A DNA stretch of 22,247 nucleotides from Acholeplasmataceae bacterium (GCA_016934175.1 JAFGTI010000061.1:1-22247); one strand, 5' to 3'; counted from the first letter of the stretch, positions 8,879-16,884 are shown. The notes: a model not told the origin generated them from the letters alone. Numbers and translations: made by a program.

Positions 8879-9676
8879 ATGATGAAAAAAATAGAAATTA
8901 CGTCACTTTTTATACCAACAACCAATAATCAAAGAACGATTCGTATATTATTACCTGACAAATATGATGAAAACAAAAAAAGTTATCCAGTACTATATAT
9001 GCACGATGGACAAAATTTATTTGAAGATGACATAGCATATGGTGGACATTCCTGGAAAATCTACGAAACACTTCATATGTTAATTGAAAAAAATTTAGCC
9101 AGTGAAATAATTATTGTCGGTATCGATAACTCTAATTTAAGACTTTTTGAATATTCACCTTGGAAAGCATCAAATGAAATTAAAATAAGAGATGCCATAG
9201 ATGTTGGTGGTTTGGGTGATGTTTATGCTGATTTCATCGTGAATCACGTTAAACCTTTCATCGATAAAAATTACAGAACAATGAACGATTACCAAAATAC
9301 AATGATTGCTGGAAGTTCCATGGGTGCTTATATTTCATGTTATATTGCCATTAAATACCCAAATATATTTATGAATGTTGGTGTATTTTCTTTAGCTTCG
9401 TGGTTCAATGAGGAATCATTTCTTGAATTTATCGAGCAAGCTGAAATTGACCCACACCAGAGATATTTTATATCGATTGGAAGAAACGAATCCAGTAATC
9501 AATCTATAACTGATTTCAATACTATATATTTACAAAATAGTAGACATCTTTGTAGCTTGCTTAAACATAAGGACATTGGAGATGTCCTATATATTGAAAC
9601 CGATGATCAGCATAATGAGTTAGCCTGGCAAAAAGTGTTTGCTGATTTCATTCGATTTATAAATAAAAAGTCCTGA
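8879..9676 (+). CDS. Alpha/beta hydrolase, esterase D/Fes-like
   Basis: This 265-residue serine hydrolase has no signal peptide and is probably cytoplasmic. It has VLYMHDGQNLF (oxyanion region), IIVGIDN, the nucleophile elbow AGSSMG with S147, and DDQHNELAW with H245 as the likely catalytic histidine. This is the pattern of the esterase D / enterochelin-esterase-like family; the ester substrate is unknown. Two adjacent ATGs (8879 and 8882) can both be served by AAGGCGG at 8867-8873. It is the only plus-strand gene in the left part of the window and converges on another esterase of the same superfamily that is otherwise clearly different in sequence. Confidence 0.87.
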   Translation: MMKKIEITSLFIPTTNNQRTIRILLPDKYDENKKSYPVLYMHDGQNLFEDDIAYGGHSWKIYETLHMLIEKNLASEIIIVGIDNSNLRLFEYSPWKASNEIKIRDAIDVGGLGDVYADFIVNHVKPFIDKNYRTMNDYQNTMIAGSSMGAYISCYIAIKYPNIFMNVGVFSLASWFNEESFLEFIEQAEIDPHQRYFISIGRNESSNQSITDFNTIYLQNSRHLCSLLKHKDIGDVLYIETDDQHNELAWQKVFADFIRFINKKS

Positions 9677-9687
9677 TGGACTTTTTT
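9665..9687. terminator. Bidirectional terminator between the convergent esterases
   Basis: A 9-bp perfect stem AAAAAGTCC/GGACTTTTT with a 4-nt loop has T-runs on both strands. It overlaps the stop codons of both flanking genes. Confidence 0.92.
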
Positions 9688-10438
9688 ATTTGTTATTCAT
9701 CCAGATTAATACTTTCTGAATACATGTATCCCAAAATTTCCAATCATGTGCGCCTTCTGATATGTCATAGGTATGAGATACATTTTCGGAATCTAAAAAT
9801 GCTTTAAATTTTTCATTGTCTTCAAATAGAAAATCTTCAGTTCCACAACCTATAAATAATTCAGGAAATATTGATTGACTCTGCTTCATTTTTTTCACTA
9901 AATATTTTAAGTCATGAGATGTGTCTTTGATAGATTCTTCACCAAATACTGCAATATATTGCATATCCCTTTTTTTATCAACACTCAAAGATCGTACATG
10001 ATCGATATCAAGGACACCAGATAGGCTTGCTGCTTTTTTAAATCTTTCCGGATAAGTCAGAGCAATTTTAAATGCACCATAACCTCCCATGGATAAACCG
10101 CATATGTACTGATCTTCTTTCTCAACTGACAAAGGAAAAATATTTGATATAATTTGTGGAAGTTCATCAGTAATATAAGAAAAATATGGTAAACCATATT
10201 TCATATCTGTGTAGTAACTATTATTTACTTCAGGCATGATGATTGCTAATCGATATTGACTGGCATATCTTTCAATTGATGAAAACCTCATCCAATCAGT
10301 ATGATTCCCAATATATCCGTGCAATAAATATAAAACTCTTAACTTTTCATTTGGTTTAATATCATCAGGTAAAATAATGGATACACAAGTATTTAAATCT
10401 AGTATTTTTGATCGAAAATTAAAATCGAGATAAGACAT
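9686..10438 (-). CDS. Esterase family protein (alpha/beta hydrolase, EstA/esterase D type)
   Basis: This 250-residue serine esterase has VLYLLHGYIGNHTDW (oxyanion-hole HG), the nucleophile elbow CGLSMGGYG with S116, probable acid D202 (GCGTEDFL) and H231 (GAHDWKFW). The order and spacing match the tributyrin-esterase and S-formylglutathione-hydrolase-like family of lactic bacteria. The start is the ATG at 10438 with GGAG eight bases upstream. An in-frame TTG farther up lies within the promoter -10 and so cannot be the start. No signal peptide is present. It stands alone between the small RNA gene and the bidirectional terminator. Confidence 0.88.
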   Translation of the reverse strand: MSYLDFNFRSKILDLNTCVSIILPDDIKPNEKLRVLYLLHGYIGNHTDWMRFSSIERYASQYRLAIIMPEVNNSYYTDMKYGLPYFSYITDELPQIISNIFPLSVEKEDQYICGLSMGGYGAFKIALTYPERFKKAASLSGVLDIDHVRSLSVDKKRDMQYIAVFGEESIKDTSHDLKYLVKKMKQSQSIFPELFIGCGTEDFLFEDNEKFKAFLDSENVSHTYDISEGAHDWKFWDTCIQKVLIWMNNK

Positions 10439-10474
10439 AAAATCATCTCCATAACCATATATTTCATTATTTAT

Positions 10475-10483
10475 ATTATAACA
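10475..10483 (-). promoter_or_regulatory. Extended -10 promoter of the minus-strand esterase
   Basis: The minus strand reads TGTTATAAT, an extended -10 with a perfect TATAAT, predicting a transcript start near 10468 and a leader of about 30 nt. It lies downstream of the small RNA terminator, so the esterase has its own promoter. Confidence 0.65.
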
Positions 10484-10514
10484 CAACTTAGAGAGCGAAA
10501 ATGGTTAAAAATAT

Positions 10515-10593
10515 AAAAAAACGTCCTAATGTCTGGGGGGGATGTAGACATTAGGACTAATTCACGGGTCTCCCCTACAAAGGTAGGGAAAAC
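10515..10593 (-). ncRNA. Predicted small RNA, about 79 nt, with C7-loop terminator hairpin
   Basis: The predicted transcript starts at G10593, seven bases after a perfect -10. It folds into a 5' hairpin (CCCTAC/GTAGGG, 10588-10573, loop CUUU), a linker, then a perfect 12-bp stem GTCCTAATGTCT/AGACATTAGGAC (10557-10523) whose 11-nt loop is ACAUCCCCCCC. One G and seven T follow, giving a textbook terminator. There is no open reading frame of note, only a six-codon ATG run without a ribosome binding site. C-rich single-stranded loops are typical of Firmicutes trans-acting RNAs that pair with Shine-Dalgarno sites (for example RsaE, FsrA). I do not recognise it as a known Rfam family. A leader or attenuator for the esterase 77 bases downstream is the alternative. 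Confidence 0.7.
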
Positions 10594-10599
10594 ATTATT

Positions 10600-10628
10600 A
10601 TTATACATGAAGCGATTGAAAATATCAA
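10600..10628 (-). promoter_or_regulatory. Promoter of the small RNA
   Basis: The minus strand has -35 TTGATA (10628-10623), exactly 17 bases, and -10 TATAAT (10605-10600). This is the closest match to the housekeeping consensus that I saw in the window, and it drives no protein gene directly. Confidence 0.8.
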
Positions 10629-10630
10629 CA

Positions 10631-10752
10631 AAAACAAGAACAAAAATTGAGTTTTTACTACTTATGAAAATAATTTTATAAAGAGGTATATAAATAACCG
10701 ATTTTACTGTTTTTTTTCTATTTTTCTTTATTAAATATGAGTGATTATGTGA
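10631..10752. other. AT-rich spacer after the ABC permease gene
   Basis: No gene, strong hairpin or terminator is visible between the permease stop and the small RNA promoter. Poly-A/T runs dominate. The long operon upstream therefore has no evident terminator of its own before the terminator of the small RNA. Confidence 0.5.
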
Positions 10753-11481
10753 TTAATCAAGTTGTTTTTGATACCTATTAATTCCATACTCAATAAAAAC
10801 GGATAGTAAAATTAAAATAATTGTCCAAGCAAACACTGCATCATATGTAATATTTATTTTCGCTAAATAAATTTGGTTACCTATAGACATTTTTGTTTGT
10901 GATAGAAATTCAGCCATGACTAATACTTTTATACCCAAACCAAACGATTGAAGAAATGAAAGAAGAATATATTTTTTAATCATTGGAAAATAAACGAGTT
11001 TTAATCCTAATTTCCAATCATGTTCTTCAAGATGATAAACATCGAGTAATTCTGAATCCATTTGTCGAATTCCCTCAAGAACACCCGTATAGATAATCGG
11101 AAATACCATTAAGAATGTAATAATATAAGGCGTATAATCAAATCCAAATAAAATGAGTAAAATAACAACAATCGAAATAACAGGTATTGTTCTTAAAATA
11201 GTAACATAAGGTTTTAAAAAAGCTGCAATTTGATGTTTAAACCCTGATAAAACACCTAAAGAGATTCCGATAATTGCTGATAAAAAGATTGCAACAAATA
11301 ATCTAATAACTGTCATCAAAATTGCAACTAGCGTTGCTTCATGTGTGAAAATATGAACAAATGCTAATGAAACTTGATAAGGCGAAGGTAAAATGATTGG
11401 ATGATTAACTGCTTGATAAACAATCACCCAGATGATAAACATCGTAAATATTGCGCTTGTCATCCATATCGTTTTTTTCAT
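10753..11481 (-). CDS. ABC transporter permease, SsuC/TauC/ThiX type
   Basis: This 242-residue inner-membrane permease has about six hydrophobic segments. The central region TILRTIPVISIVVILLILFG and the following EGIRQMDSELLDVYHLEEHDW (a degenerate EAA-type loop that contacts the ATPase) match the BPD_transp_1 family of nitrate/sulfonate/taurine/thiamine-precursor importers. Its start is three bases after the stop of the binding-protein gene, and its ribosome binding site (GGAG) lies in that gene's last codons, so the two are translationally coupled. No ATP-binding subunit gene adjoins. The substrate is unknown. Confidence 0.85.
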   Translation of the reverse strand: MKKTIWMTSAIFTMFIIWVIVYQAVNHPIILPSPYQVSLAFVHIFTHEATLVAILMTVIRLFVAIFLSAIIGISLGVLSGFKHQIAAFLKPYVTILRTIPVISIVVILLILFGFDYTPYIITFLMVFPIIYTGVLEGIRQMDSELLDVYHLEEHDWKLGLKLVYFPMIKKYILLSFLQSFGLGIKVLVMAEFLSQTKMSIGNQIYLAKINITYDAVFAWTIILILLSVFIEYGINRYQKQLD

Positions 11482-11484
11482 ACC

Positions 11485-12390
11485 TTATGCTCCGTAATAA
11501 AAGTCGTCTCCGGGTAACATACCACCTATTAAGGCGATATTTGTTTCTGCTAATATATTAAAGTATTCAACTAATGCAAGTTTAGCATCTTTTGCAGATA
11601 CATACAAGAGATTATTTGTAGGAATTGAACCAAATACAACTTCATAAGTTAAACCAATTCCAAGTTCTACTGCTAAATTTGCAGTCCCTTCTTTATCACT
11701 ATTCACTTTATTTACAGATGCTTCTAAATCTGCACTCAATTTATCAATCTTTGATTTTGCTAAATCCACTTTGATAAATACACTTGCTTGTGGATATGAA
11801 TCACTTTCCGAAACTTCTCCATAAACAGCTTGTAAATCTAAGACATTAACTCCAGTAACAGAAGCTTTTATATTTGATAATACGGGTTCTGAAGTAAGAA
11901 CAATCTTTGTTGGATCAGCAATAAATGCTGCTGATGCTGAAGCAACTGAATCAAGATATGTTATATTCGCTGTTATATTATTTTGTGCTAAACAATACTT
12001 CAGTATAATACCTGGTGTCGAAGTTTCACCAAATGCAATAATATCTTTACCCTCTAGACTACTAATACTTGAAATATCCGTTGTGGATACAATAAAAGTG
12101 CTTCCCCAAACAATGGTTGCTAATAAGACATATTCTGGATTTGAATTATACATGATCGCACCCAGGTTTGATCCTGCGAAAATTGCATCATATTGTCTCG
12201 AACCAAAAGCTGCAACCAAAGGGTCTGGACCTTGTACTACATCAATATCATAATCATCACTCGCTTCTAAATAAAGTTGAGATATTTCAGGACCTCCAAA
12301 AGGTACAATCATAGAAATGGGTGTGTCATCATTCGCACAACCTGTTAAAATAAATAATGAAAATAACAAAATAATTAGTAATTTTTTCAT
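11485..12390 (-). CDS. ABC transporter substrate-binding lipoprotein, NMT1/SsuA-like
   Basis: This 301-residue predicted lipoprotein has a short signal peptide ending in lipobox LTGC with C18 as the lipidated cysteine. The mature part has the periplasmic-binding type II pattern of the NMT1/THI5/SsuA group: early VPFGGPEISQLYLEA, then DPLVAAFGSRQYDAIFAG, then SLEGKDIIAFGETSTPG. Members bind sulfonates, nitrate, or pyrimidine thiamine precursors; the ligand cannot be chosen here. AAGGAG precedes the ATG. It begins 19 bases after the hydA stop, with no terminator or evident promoter between, so it is the tenth gene of the hydrogenase operon. Why an uptake protein is co-transcribed with a hydrogenase is unclear. 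Confidence 0.83.
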   Translation of the reverse strand: MKKLLIILLFSLFILTGCANDDTPISMIVPFGGPEISQLYLEASDDYDIDVVQGPDPLVAAFGSRQYDAIFAGSNLGAIMYNSNPEYVLLATIVWGSTFIVSTTDISSISSLEGKDIIAFGETSTPGIILKYCLAQNNITANITYLDSVASASAAFIADPTKIVLTSEPVLSNIKASVTGVNVLDLQAVYGEVSESDSYPQASVFIKVDLAKSKIDKLSADLEASVNKVNSDKEGTANLAVELGIGLTYEVVFGSIPTNNLLYVSAKDAKLALVEYFNILAETNIALIGGMLPGDDFYYGA

Positions 12391-12409
12391 GTCACTCCTT
12401 CTTGTAAAC

Positions 12410-14170
12410 CTATTTTATCGTACTATAACTTTCTCTCTTTTTATAATGTGTATGTAATAATTCATGTGATAAATGAGAATTGGGTTTTCCTAAAAATTTC
12501 TCATAAATCTTTATTACAGATGGATTTTGATGGGATTTACGTAATTCAGCTTGTGCATCAATATTGTATAAAACTGATGCCCTCAGGATTCTTACATCAT
12601 TTGATTCATAGAGTTTAGACGAGACAATAGGCTGTCCACCTCCATTAATACATCCACCTGTACATCCCATAAATTCAACAAAATGATATTGTTTATCACT
12701 TGTCTTAAGGTTAGTAATAAATTCTTTAATTGCTGCACCTCCATGTACTACTGCTACATTAACAGGTGTGCCTTTAATCATATATGTTGCTTCTTTGATG
12801 TCTTTGATACCTCTAACATCATTGAAATTCACAGGTGTTGATTTTCCTTCTAAAATTTCTGTAACAGTTCTTAAAGCGGCTTCCATTACACCACCAGTGG
12901 CTCCAAATATATTGCCAGCACCAGTATAGACTGCAAGCTCTCCAAATGGTTTAATGGGTTTCAAATCCTTAAAAGGGATTTGACGGTGTTTTACTAATCG
13001 AGCGAACTCTCTTGTTGTTAAAACAATATCAACGTCTTTGTATCCATCTCTACCCATGTCTGGTCTTCTTGCCTCTTCTTTTTTAGCTATACATGGCATA
13101 ATTGCTACAGAAACGATGTTTTTAGGATCTATGTTTAATTCATTTGCATAATAAGTTTTAATTAATGCGCCTGCCATTTGCTGAGGTGACTTACATGATG
13201 AAAGATTGGGTATATATTCAGGATTATAAAGTTCTAAGAAATTAACCCATCCAGGTGAACACGATGTAAACATTGGAAATGGTCCACCATTTTCAAGACG
13301 AGATATAAATTCAGTACCTTCCTCCATAATTGTTAAATCTGCAGTGAAATTTGTATCCATAATTTCATGAATACCTAAAGCTTTAAGTGCTGCAAACATT
13401 TTCCCTTCAACATTTGTTCCAATTGGGTAACCAAATTCTTCACCAATCGCTGCGCGAACAGATGGAGCAACTTGAACAACGATTGTTTTTTTAGGATCTC
13501 TGAGTGCATACTCTAGTTGCTTAACATCATCTTTTTCACCAAGTGCGCCGGTAGGACATGCTTGAATACACTTACCGCAGTAAATGCATCCAGCATCTTC
13601 AAGACTATGGAAAAGAGCTGGTCCGATATAAGTATCAGAACCTCTTTCATTAAATCCTAGAATGCTTAAACCAGATAATTGTTCACATGCCGAAACACAA
13701 CGACCACATAGAACACATTTACTACTGTCAATGACCATTACACCTGAAGTATCTGAAAAATATCTTGGTTTATCATATAATCCATACATGTGATTTAAAT
13801 CATTTTCAATAGAATATCTTTTTAATAAATCTAAAAATTCACAATTATCTTCTCTCGTACATGTAAAACATTCGAACCGATGTTTATGTGCCAATAACTC
13901 AAGATTCGTTGAAACATGTTTATAAATTTCAACATCATCAGTTGTAACATTCATACCATCTTCAACATACGTACGACAAGCGGGTTTAAGATTTTTTTGA
14001 TTATTGACTCTAACAGAACATAACCGACAGTTTCCTTCTTCGTGAATACCTTCTAGAAAGCATAGTCTAGGAATAAAAATATCATTTTGTTCAGCTACTT
14101 TCAAGATTGTTTGATCTGAAGTTGCTTTAATTTCTTGACCATTTATAGTTAATTTTATTGTTTTGCTCAT
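12410..14170 (-). CDS. hydA: NADH-linked [FeFe]-hydrogenase catalytic subunit HydA
   Basis: This 586-residue catalytic subunit makes or oxidises H2. In order it has a [2Fe-2S] domain (C37, C48, C51, C65), a His-ligated [4Fe-4S] site (H97, C101, C104, C110), two [4Fe-4S] clusters (C152-C162 and C195-C205) and the H-cluster domain. H-cluster motif L2 is MPCIAKKEE (C360) and L3 is EFMGCTGGCINGGG (C503, C507). Motif L1 reads TSCSPGW (C304, S305), where the canonical form is TSCCP. The extra C-terminal [2Fe-2S] domain of Thermotoga maritima HydA is absent. The start is the ATG at 14170 with AGGAGG seven bases upstream and a 4-nt ATGA overlap with hydB. Maturases HydE, HydF and HydG are not in the window. 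Confidence 0.95.
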   Translation of the reverse strand: MSKTIKLTINGQEIKATSDQTILKVAEQNDIFIPRLCFLEGIHEEGNCRLCSVRVNNQKNLKPACRTYVEDGMNVTTDDVEIYKHVSTNLELLAHKHRFECFTCTREDNCEFLDLLKRYSIENDLNHMYGLYDKPRYFSDTSGVMVIDSSKCVLCGRCVSACEQLSGLSILGFNERGSDTYIGPALFHSLEDAGCIYCGKCIQACPTGALGEKDDVKQLEYALRDPKKTIVVQVAPSVRAAIGEEFGYPIGTNVEGKMFAALKALGIHEIMDTNFTADLTIMEEGTEFISRLENGGPFPMFTSCSPGWVNFLELYNPEYIPNLSSCKSPQQMAGALIKTYYANELNIDPKNIVSVAIMPCIAKKEEARRPDMGRDGYKDVDIVLTTREFARLVKHRQIPFKDLKPIKPFGELAVYTGAGNIFGATGGVMEAALRTVTEILEGKSTPVNFNDVRGIKDIKEATYMIKGTPVNVAVVHGGAAIKEFITNLKTSDKQYHFVEFMGCTGGCINGGGQPIVSSKLYESNDVRILRASVLYNIDAQAELRKSHQNPSVIKIYEKFLGKPNSHLSHELLHTHYKKRESYSTIK

Positions 14171-15978
14171 AAACTTGCCTCCTGATGTAATGGTTGACTT
14201 GAAATCGCTCCAACAGGACATGCTTTTTTACACGCACCACAACGGATACAAAGTTCTAAATCAATTCGATGAATTTGTTTTGGCCAGCCTGCAATTGCAT
14301 TTACTGGGCAACTTCTTGCACATTTAGTACATCCAATGCAGTTTTCCTCAATAACAAAGTTTGTAAGTTCTCGGCAAACTCCAGCTGGACATGCTTTATC
14401 AACAACATGTGCAATATATTCATCTCTAAAATGGAATAGTGTTGATAAAACTGGATTGGGTGCAGTTTGTCCCAAACCACATAATGAAGTTTCTTTAATC
14501 ATTAAAGCTAATTCTTCAAGTTCATCTAAATCTCTTAATGTTCCTTGACCTTCACAAATACGGTCTAAAATGTCACGCATTTGTTTTGTTCCTTCACGAC
14601 AAGGAGTACATTTACCACATGACTCATCAACTGTAAAGTCAAGATAAAAACGAGCAACATCAACCATACAATTATCTTCATCCATGACAATCATTCCACC
14701 TGAACCCATCATAGATCCAAGTGCAGTAAGATTTTCAAAATCAATAGGTGTATCCAAATCTTTTTCAGTAATACAACCGCCAGATGGACCTCCGGTTTGT
14801 ACTGCTTTAAATTTACGCTTGTTAGGAATACCTCCACCAATATCATATATAACTTCTCTAAGTGTTGTTCCCATAGGGACTTCAACAAGACCTGTATTAT
14901 TAATTTTCCCACCTAAAGCAAATACTTTAGTACCACTTGATTTTTCAGTTCCAATTGATTTAAACCAATCAGCACCTTTTAAATATATCACTGGCACATT
15001 AGCAAATGTTTCAACATTATTCACGTTCGTTGGTTTACCCCAAAGACCTTTAATTGCAGGAAATGGAGGTTTAAGTCTTGGCATTCCACGATTACCTTCA
15101 ATTGATGCGATTAATGCAGTTTCTTCACCGCAAACAAAAGCTCCAGCACCTAACCGAATATCAATGTTAAAATCAAAATCAGTACCGAAAATATTTTTAC
15201 CTAAAAAATTATATTCACGTGCTTGTTCAATAGCAATATTTAATCTTTCAACTGCAACTGGATATTCAGCACGAACATAAATAAATCCTTGATTAGCACC
15301 AATTGCATAACCACATATTGCCATAGCTTCTAAGACTGAGTGTGGATCACCTTCAAGCACTGCACGATCCATAAAAGCACCTGGGTCACCCTCATCGGCG
15401 TTACAGATTACATATTTTTGATCTGATTTAGAATTCGCAGTAAACTGCCATTTCTTTCCAGTCGAGAATCCTCCACCACCACGTCCTCTAAGACCTGATT
15501 TGATCATCACATCAATCGTTTCTTGAGGTGTACTTGTTGTTAAGACTTGACCAAGTGCTTGATACCCATCCTTGGCAATATATTCTAAAATGTCTAAAGG
15601 ATTTATATTTCCACAATTTCTTAATGCTACTCTTTTTTGCTTAGCGTAGAATTTGAGTTGACTAATATTTTTAATTCTTTTTTTATCAATAGGATCTTTA
15701 ACCATCAATCTTTCAACAGGTCGACCTTTTAATAGATGTTCTTCACAGATAGTTTTTACATCATCGACTGTAACGTGAGTATAAAATGTTTCATCTGGAT
15801 AAACGACAATAACAGGTCCTTTTTCACATAGCCCAAAACAACCAGTTAAAACAAGTCCAACTTCATTCGTCATATCAAGAACTTCTAGATAACTTTCAAA
15901 AGCAGTTTTGATTTCTTTTGAATTAGAACTCATGCAACCAGTTCCACCACAAATTAATACTTGGATTCTCTCTAACAT
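14167..15978 (-). CDS. hydB: Hydrogenase flavoprotein subunit HydB (NuoF-like)
   Basis: This 603-residue protein is the NADH- and FMN-binding subunit that exchanges electrons between NAD(H), ferredoxin and HydA. An N-terminal thioredoxin-fold [2Fe-2S] domain has C10, C15, C47 and C51. The NuoF core has GLRGRGGGGFSTGKKW (163-178), NADEGDPGAFMDR (193-205) and GAGAFVCGEETAL (277-289). A [4Fe-4S] site is formed by C454, C457, C460 and C500. The C-terminus carries two more [4Fe-4S] motifs (C547-C557 and C577-C587) typical of HydB rather than complex I NuoF. AGGGG lies upstream of the ATG. The gene is four bases after the small ferredoxin gene and overlaps hydA. Sequence alone does not settle whether the complex is electron-bifurcating or simply NADH-dependent. 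Confidence 0.95.
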   Translation of the reverse strand: MLERIQVLICGGTGCMSSNSKEIKTAFESYLEVLDMTNEVGLVLTGCFGLCEKGPVIVVYPDETFYTHVTVDDVKTICEEHLLKGRPVERLMVKDPIDKKRIKNISQLKFYAKQKRVALRNCGNINPLDILEYIAKDGYQALGQVLTTSTPQETIDVMIKSGLRGRGGGGFSTGKKWQFTANSKSDQKYVICNADEGDPGAFMDRAVLEGDPHSVLEAMAICGYAIGANQGFIYVRAEYPVAVERLNIAIEQAREYNFLGKNIFGTDFDFNIDIRLGAGAFVCGEETALIASIEGNRGMPRLKPPFPAIKGLWGKPTNVNNVETFANVPVIYLKGADWFKSIGTEKSSGTKVFALGGKINNTGLVEVPMGTTLREVIYDIGGGIPNKRKFKAVQTGGPSGGCITEKDLDTPIDFENLTALGSMMGSGGMIVMDEDNCMVDVARFYLDFTVDESCGKCTPCREGTKQMRDILDRICEGQGTLRDLDELEELALMIKETSLCGLGQTAPNPVLSTLFHFRDEYIAHVVDKACPAGVCRELTNFVIEENCIGCTKCARSCPVNAIAGWPKQIHRIDLELCIRCGACKKACPVGAISSQPLHQEASL

Positions 15979-15982
15979 AGTT

Positions 15983-16351
15983 CTACCCCTTTTTAGTCGT
16001 TAATAAAAGTCTAGTGATAGGCTCATGATTAATGACATGTCTTTCAATAATTTCTTTTGCTGATACCTCGGTAAGATTGCAATAAACAAATGATTGTCCA
16101 GATTCATCAATTAGTTCAGCCATAGGTTCATAAGCACATTCACCCATGCAACCAACTTGAGTTACACTGACATTTTGCAAATTATTTTTTTCTACTTCTT
16201 CAAGTAGAGTTGATAAAATCGCTCTAGCTCCCGAAGCAATTCCACAAGTGCCCATGCCAACTTGAATTCTAAATCCATCAGTCACATAACGCATAGTCAT
16301 TTTTTTAAGAGATTCGTCTCTTAATTTTTTTAGTTCTTCTAATGATTTCAT
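15983..16351 (-). CDS. Small [2Fe-2S] thioredoxin-fold ferredoxin
   Basis: This 122-residue protein resembles the N-terminal ferredoxin domain of HydB and the stand-alone ferredoxin-like proteins found in other hydABC loci. The cysteines are C36 (GMGTCGIASGA), C68 and C72 (GCMGEC) and C91 (VYCNL). The usual second cysteine four or more residues after the first is absent, so C91 may be the fourth ligand. A helical N-terminal extension (about 25 residues, KSLEELKKLRDESLKK) precedes the fold. It overlaps the preceding ATPase gene by four bases (ATGA) and is four bases from hydB. It may be an extra electron-transfer or sensing subunit. Confidence 0.85.
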   Translation of the reverse strand: MKSLEELKKLRDESLKKMTMRYVTDGFRIQVGMGTCGIASGARAILSTLLEEVEKNNLQNVSVTQVGCMGECAYEPMAELIDESGQSFVYCNLTEVSAKEIIERHVINHEPITRLLLTTKKG

Positions 16352-16884
16352 TGCACACCTCTTATAGTTTCAATTTCTTGGTTAATTAATCTAATCATTT
16401 CATTCATTATTGAATATTGAGTTATCGTTACACCCAATAGATTTTTAAATTCTGATAATCTATATTGATATTTTTGATTATATTTTGAATAGGTAAAGAT
16501 AAATTCATTGACATTTTGATGAATACTTATCATATAGACCATTTCACCTAGATTTCCCAAAGGAGGCATATCAATATGATTTTGATCAAATCCTAATCGA
16601 AGCGTTGTTCCTTTATTTGGTATCGATTGGATATCAAAGAACCCTTCAGTTTGCTCAGTCAACATTTTAATCATTGATAAACCTAAGCCTATTTTTCTAG
16701 TCTTTCTTGTTGTATAAAAAGGAGAAATTGCATTTTTTAATTGTTCGTTTGCCATACCGCATCCATTATCTTTAATAGAAATATGCAAAAGTTCTTTTTC
16801 TTCTATTTCACAATAAATTACTGTGGAGTTTGCTGCAATAGAATTTTGAATTAAATCTTGTAAATATAATGATAAATCATCCAT
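16348..16884 (-). CDS. Histidine-kinase-like ATPase (HATPase_c), stand-alone
   Basis: This 178-residue GHKL ATPase domain protein starts MDDLSLYLQDLIQNS, containing the N box (N14). It has the G1 box DNGCGM (D39-M44) and the G2 box KIGLGLSM (65-71). It lacks a dimerisation/phospho-acceptor histidine domain and any sensor domain, so it is not a complete sensor kinase. The roughly 75 C-terminal residues after GTTLRLGF do not match a domain I recognise. The ATG at 16884 was chosen because family members begin just before the LSL..LDI.QNS segment; it overlaps the PHP gene by eight bases. An ATG eight codons earlier has no ribosome binding site. A regulatory kinase role is inferred. Confidence 0.8.
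   Translation of the reverse strand: MDDLSLYLQDLIQNSIAANSTVIYCEIEEKELLHISIKDNGCGMANEQLKNAISPFYTTRKTRKIGLGLSMIKMLTEQTEGFFDIQSIPNKGTTLRLGFDQNHIDMPPLGNLGEMVYMISIHQNVNEFIFTYSKYNQKYQYRLSEFKNLLGVTITQYSIMNEMIRLINQEIETIRGVQ

Noticed and set aside
10515..10593. Known riboswitch (preQ1, fluoride, ZTP or guanidine type)
   Set aside because: None of the conserved aptamer cores that I know fits the sequence, and the esterase downstream has its own promoter after the terminator.
10600..10608. Extended -10 at the small RNA promoter
   Set aside because: TG is directly next to TATAAT instead of one base away, so it does not fit TGn; the promoter is called on its -35 and -10 alone.
14171..14221. Seventeen-residue N-terminal extension of HydA
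   Set aside because: It lies wholly within hydB in another frame and has no ribosome binding site, while AGGAGG serves the ATG at 14170.
14684..15280. Long plus-strand open frame inside hydB
   Set aside because: It is antisense to a gene with full motif support, has no ribosome binding site, and its protein has no recognisable domain.
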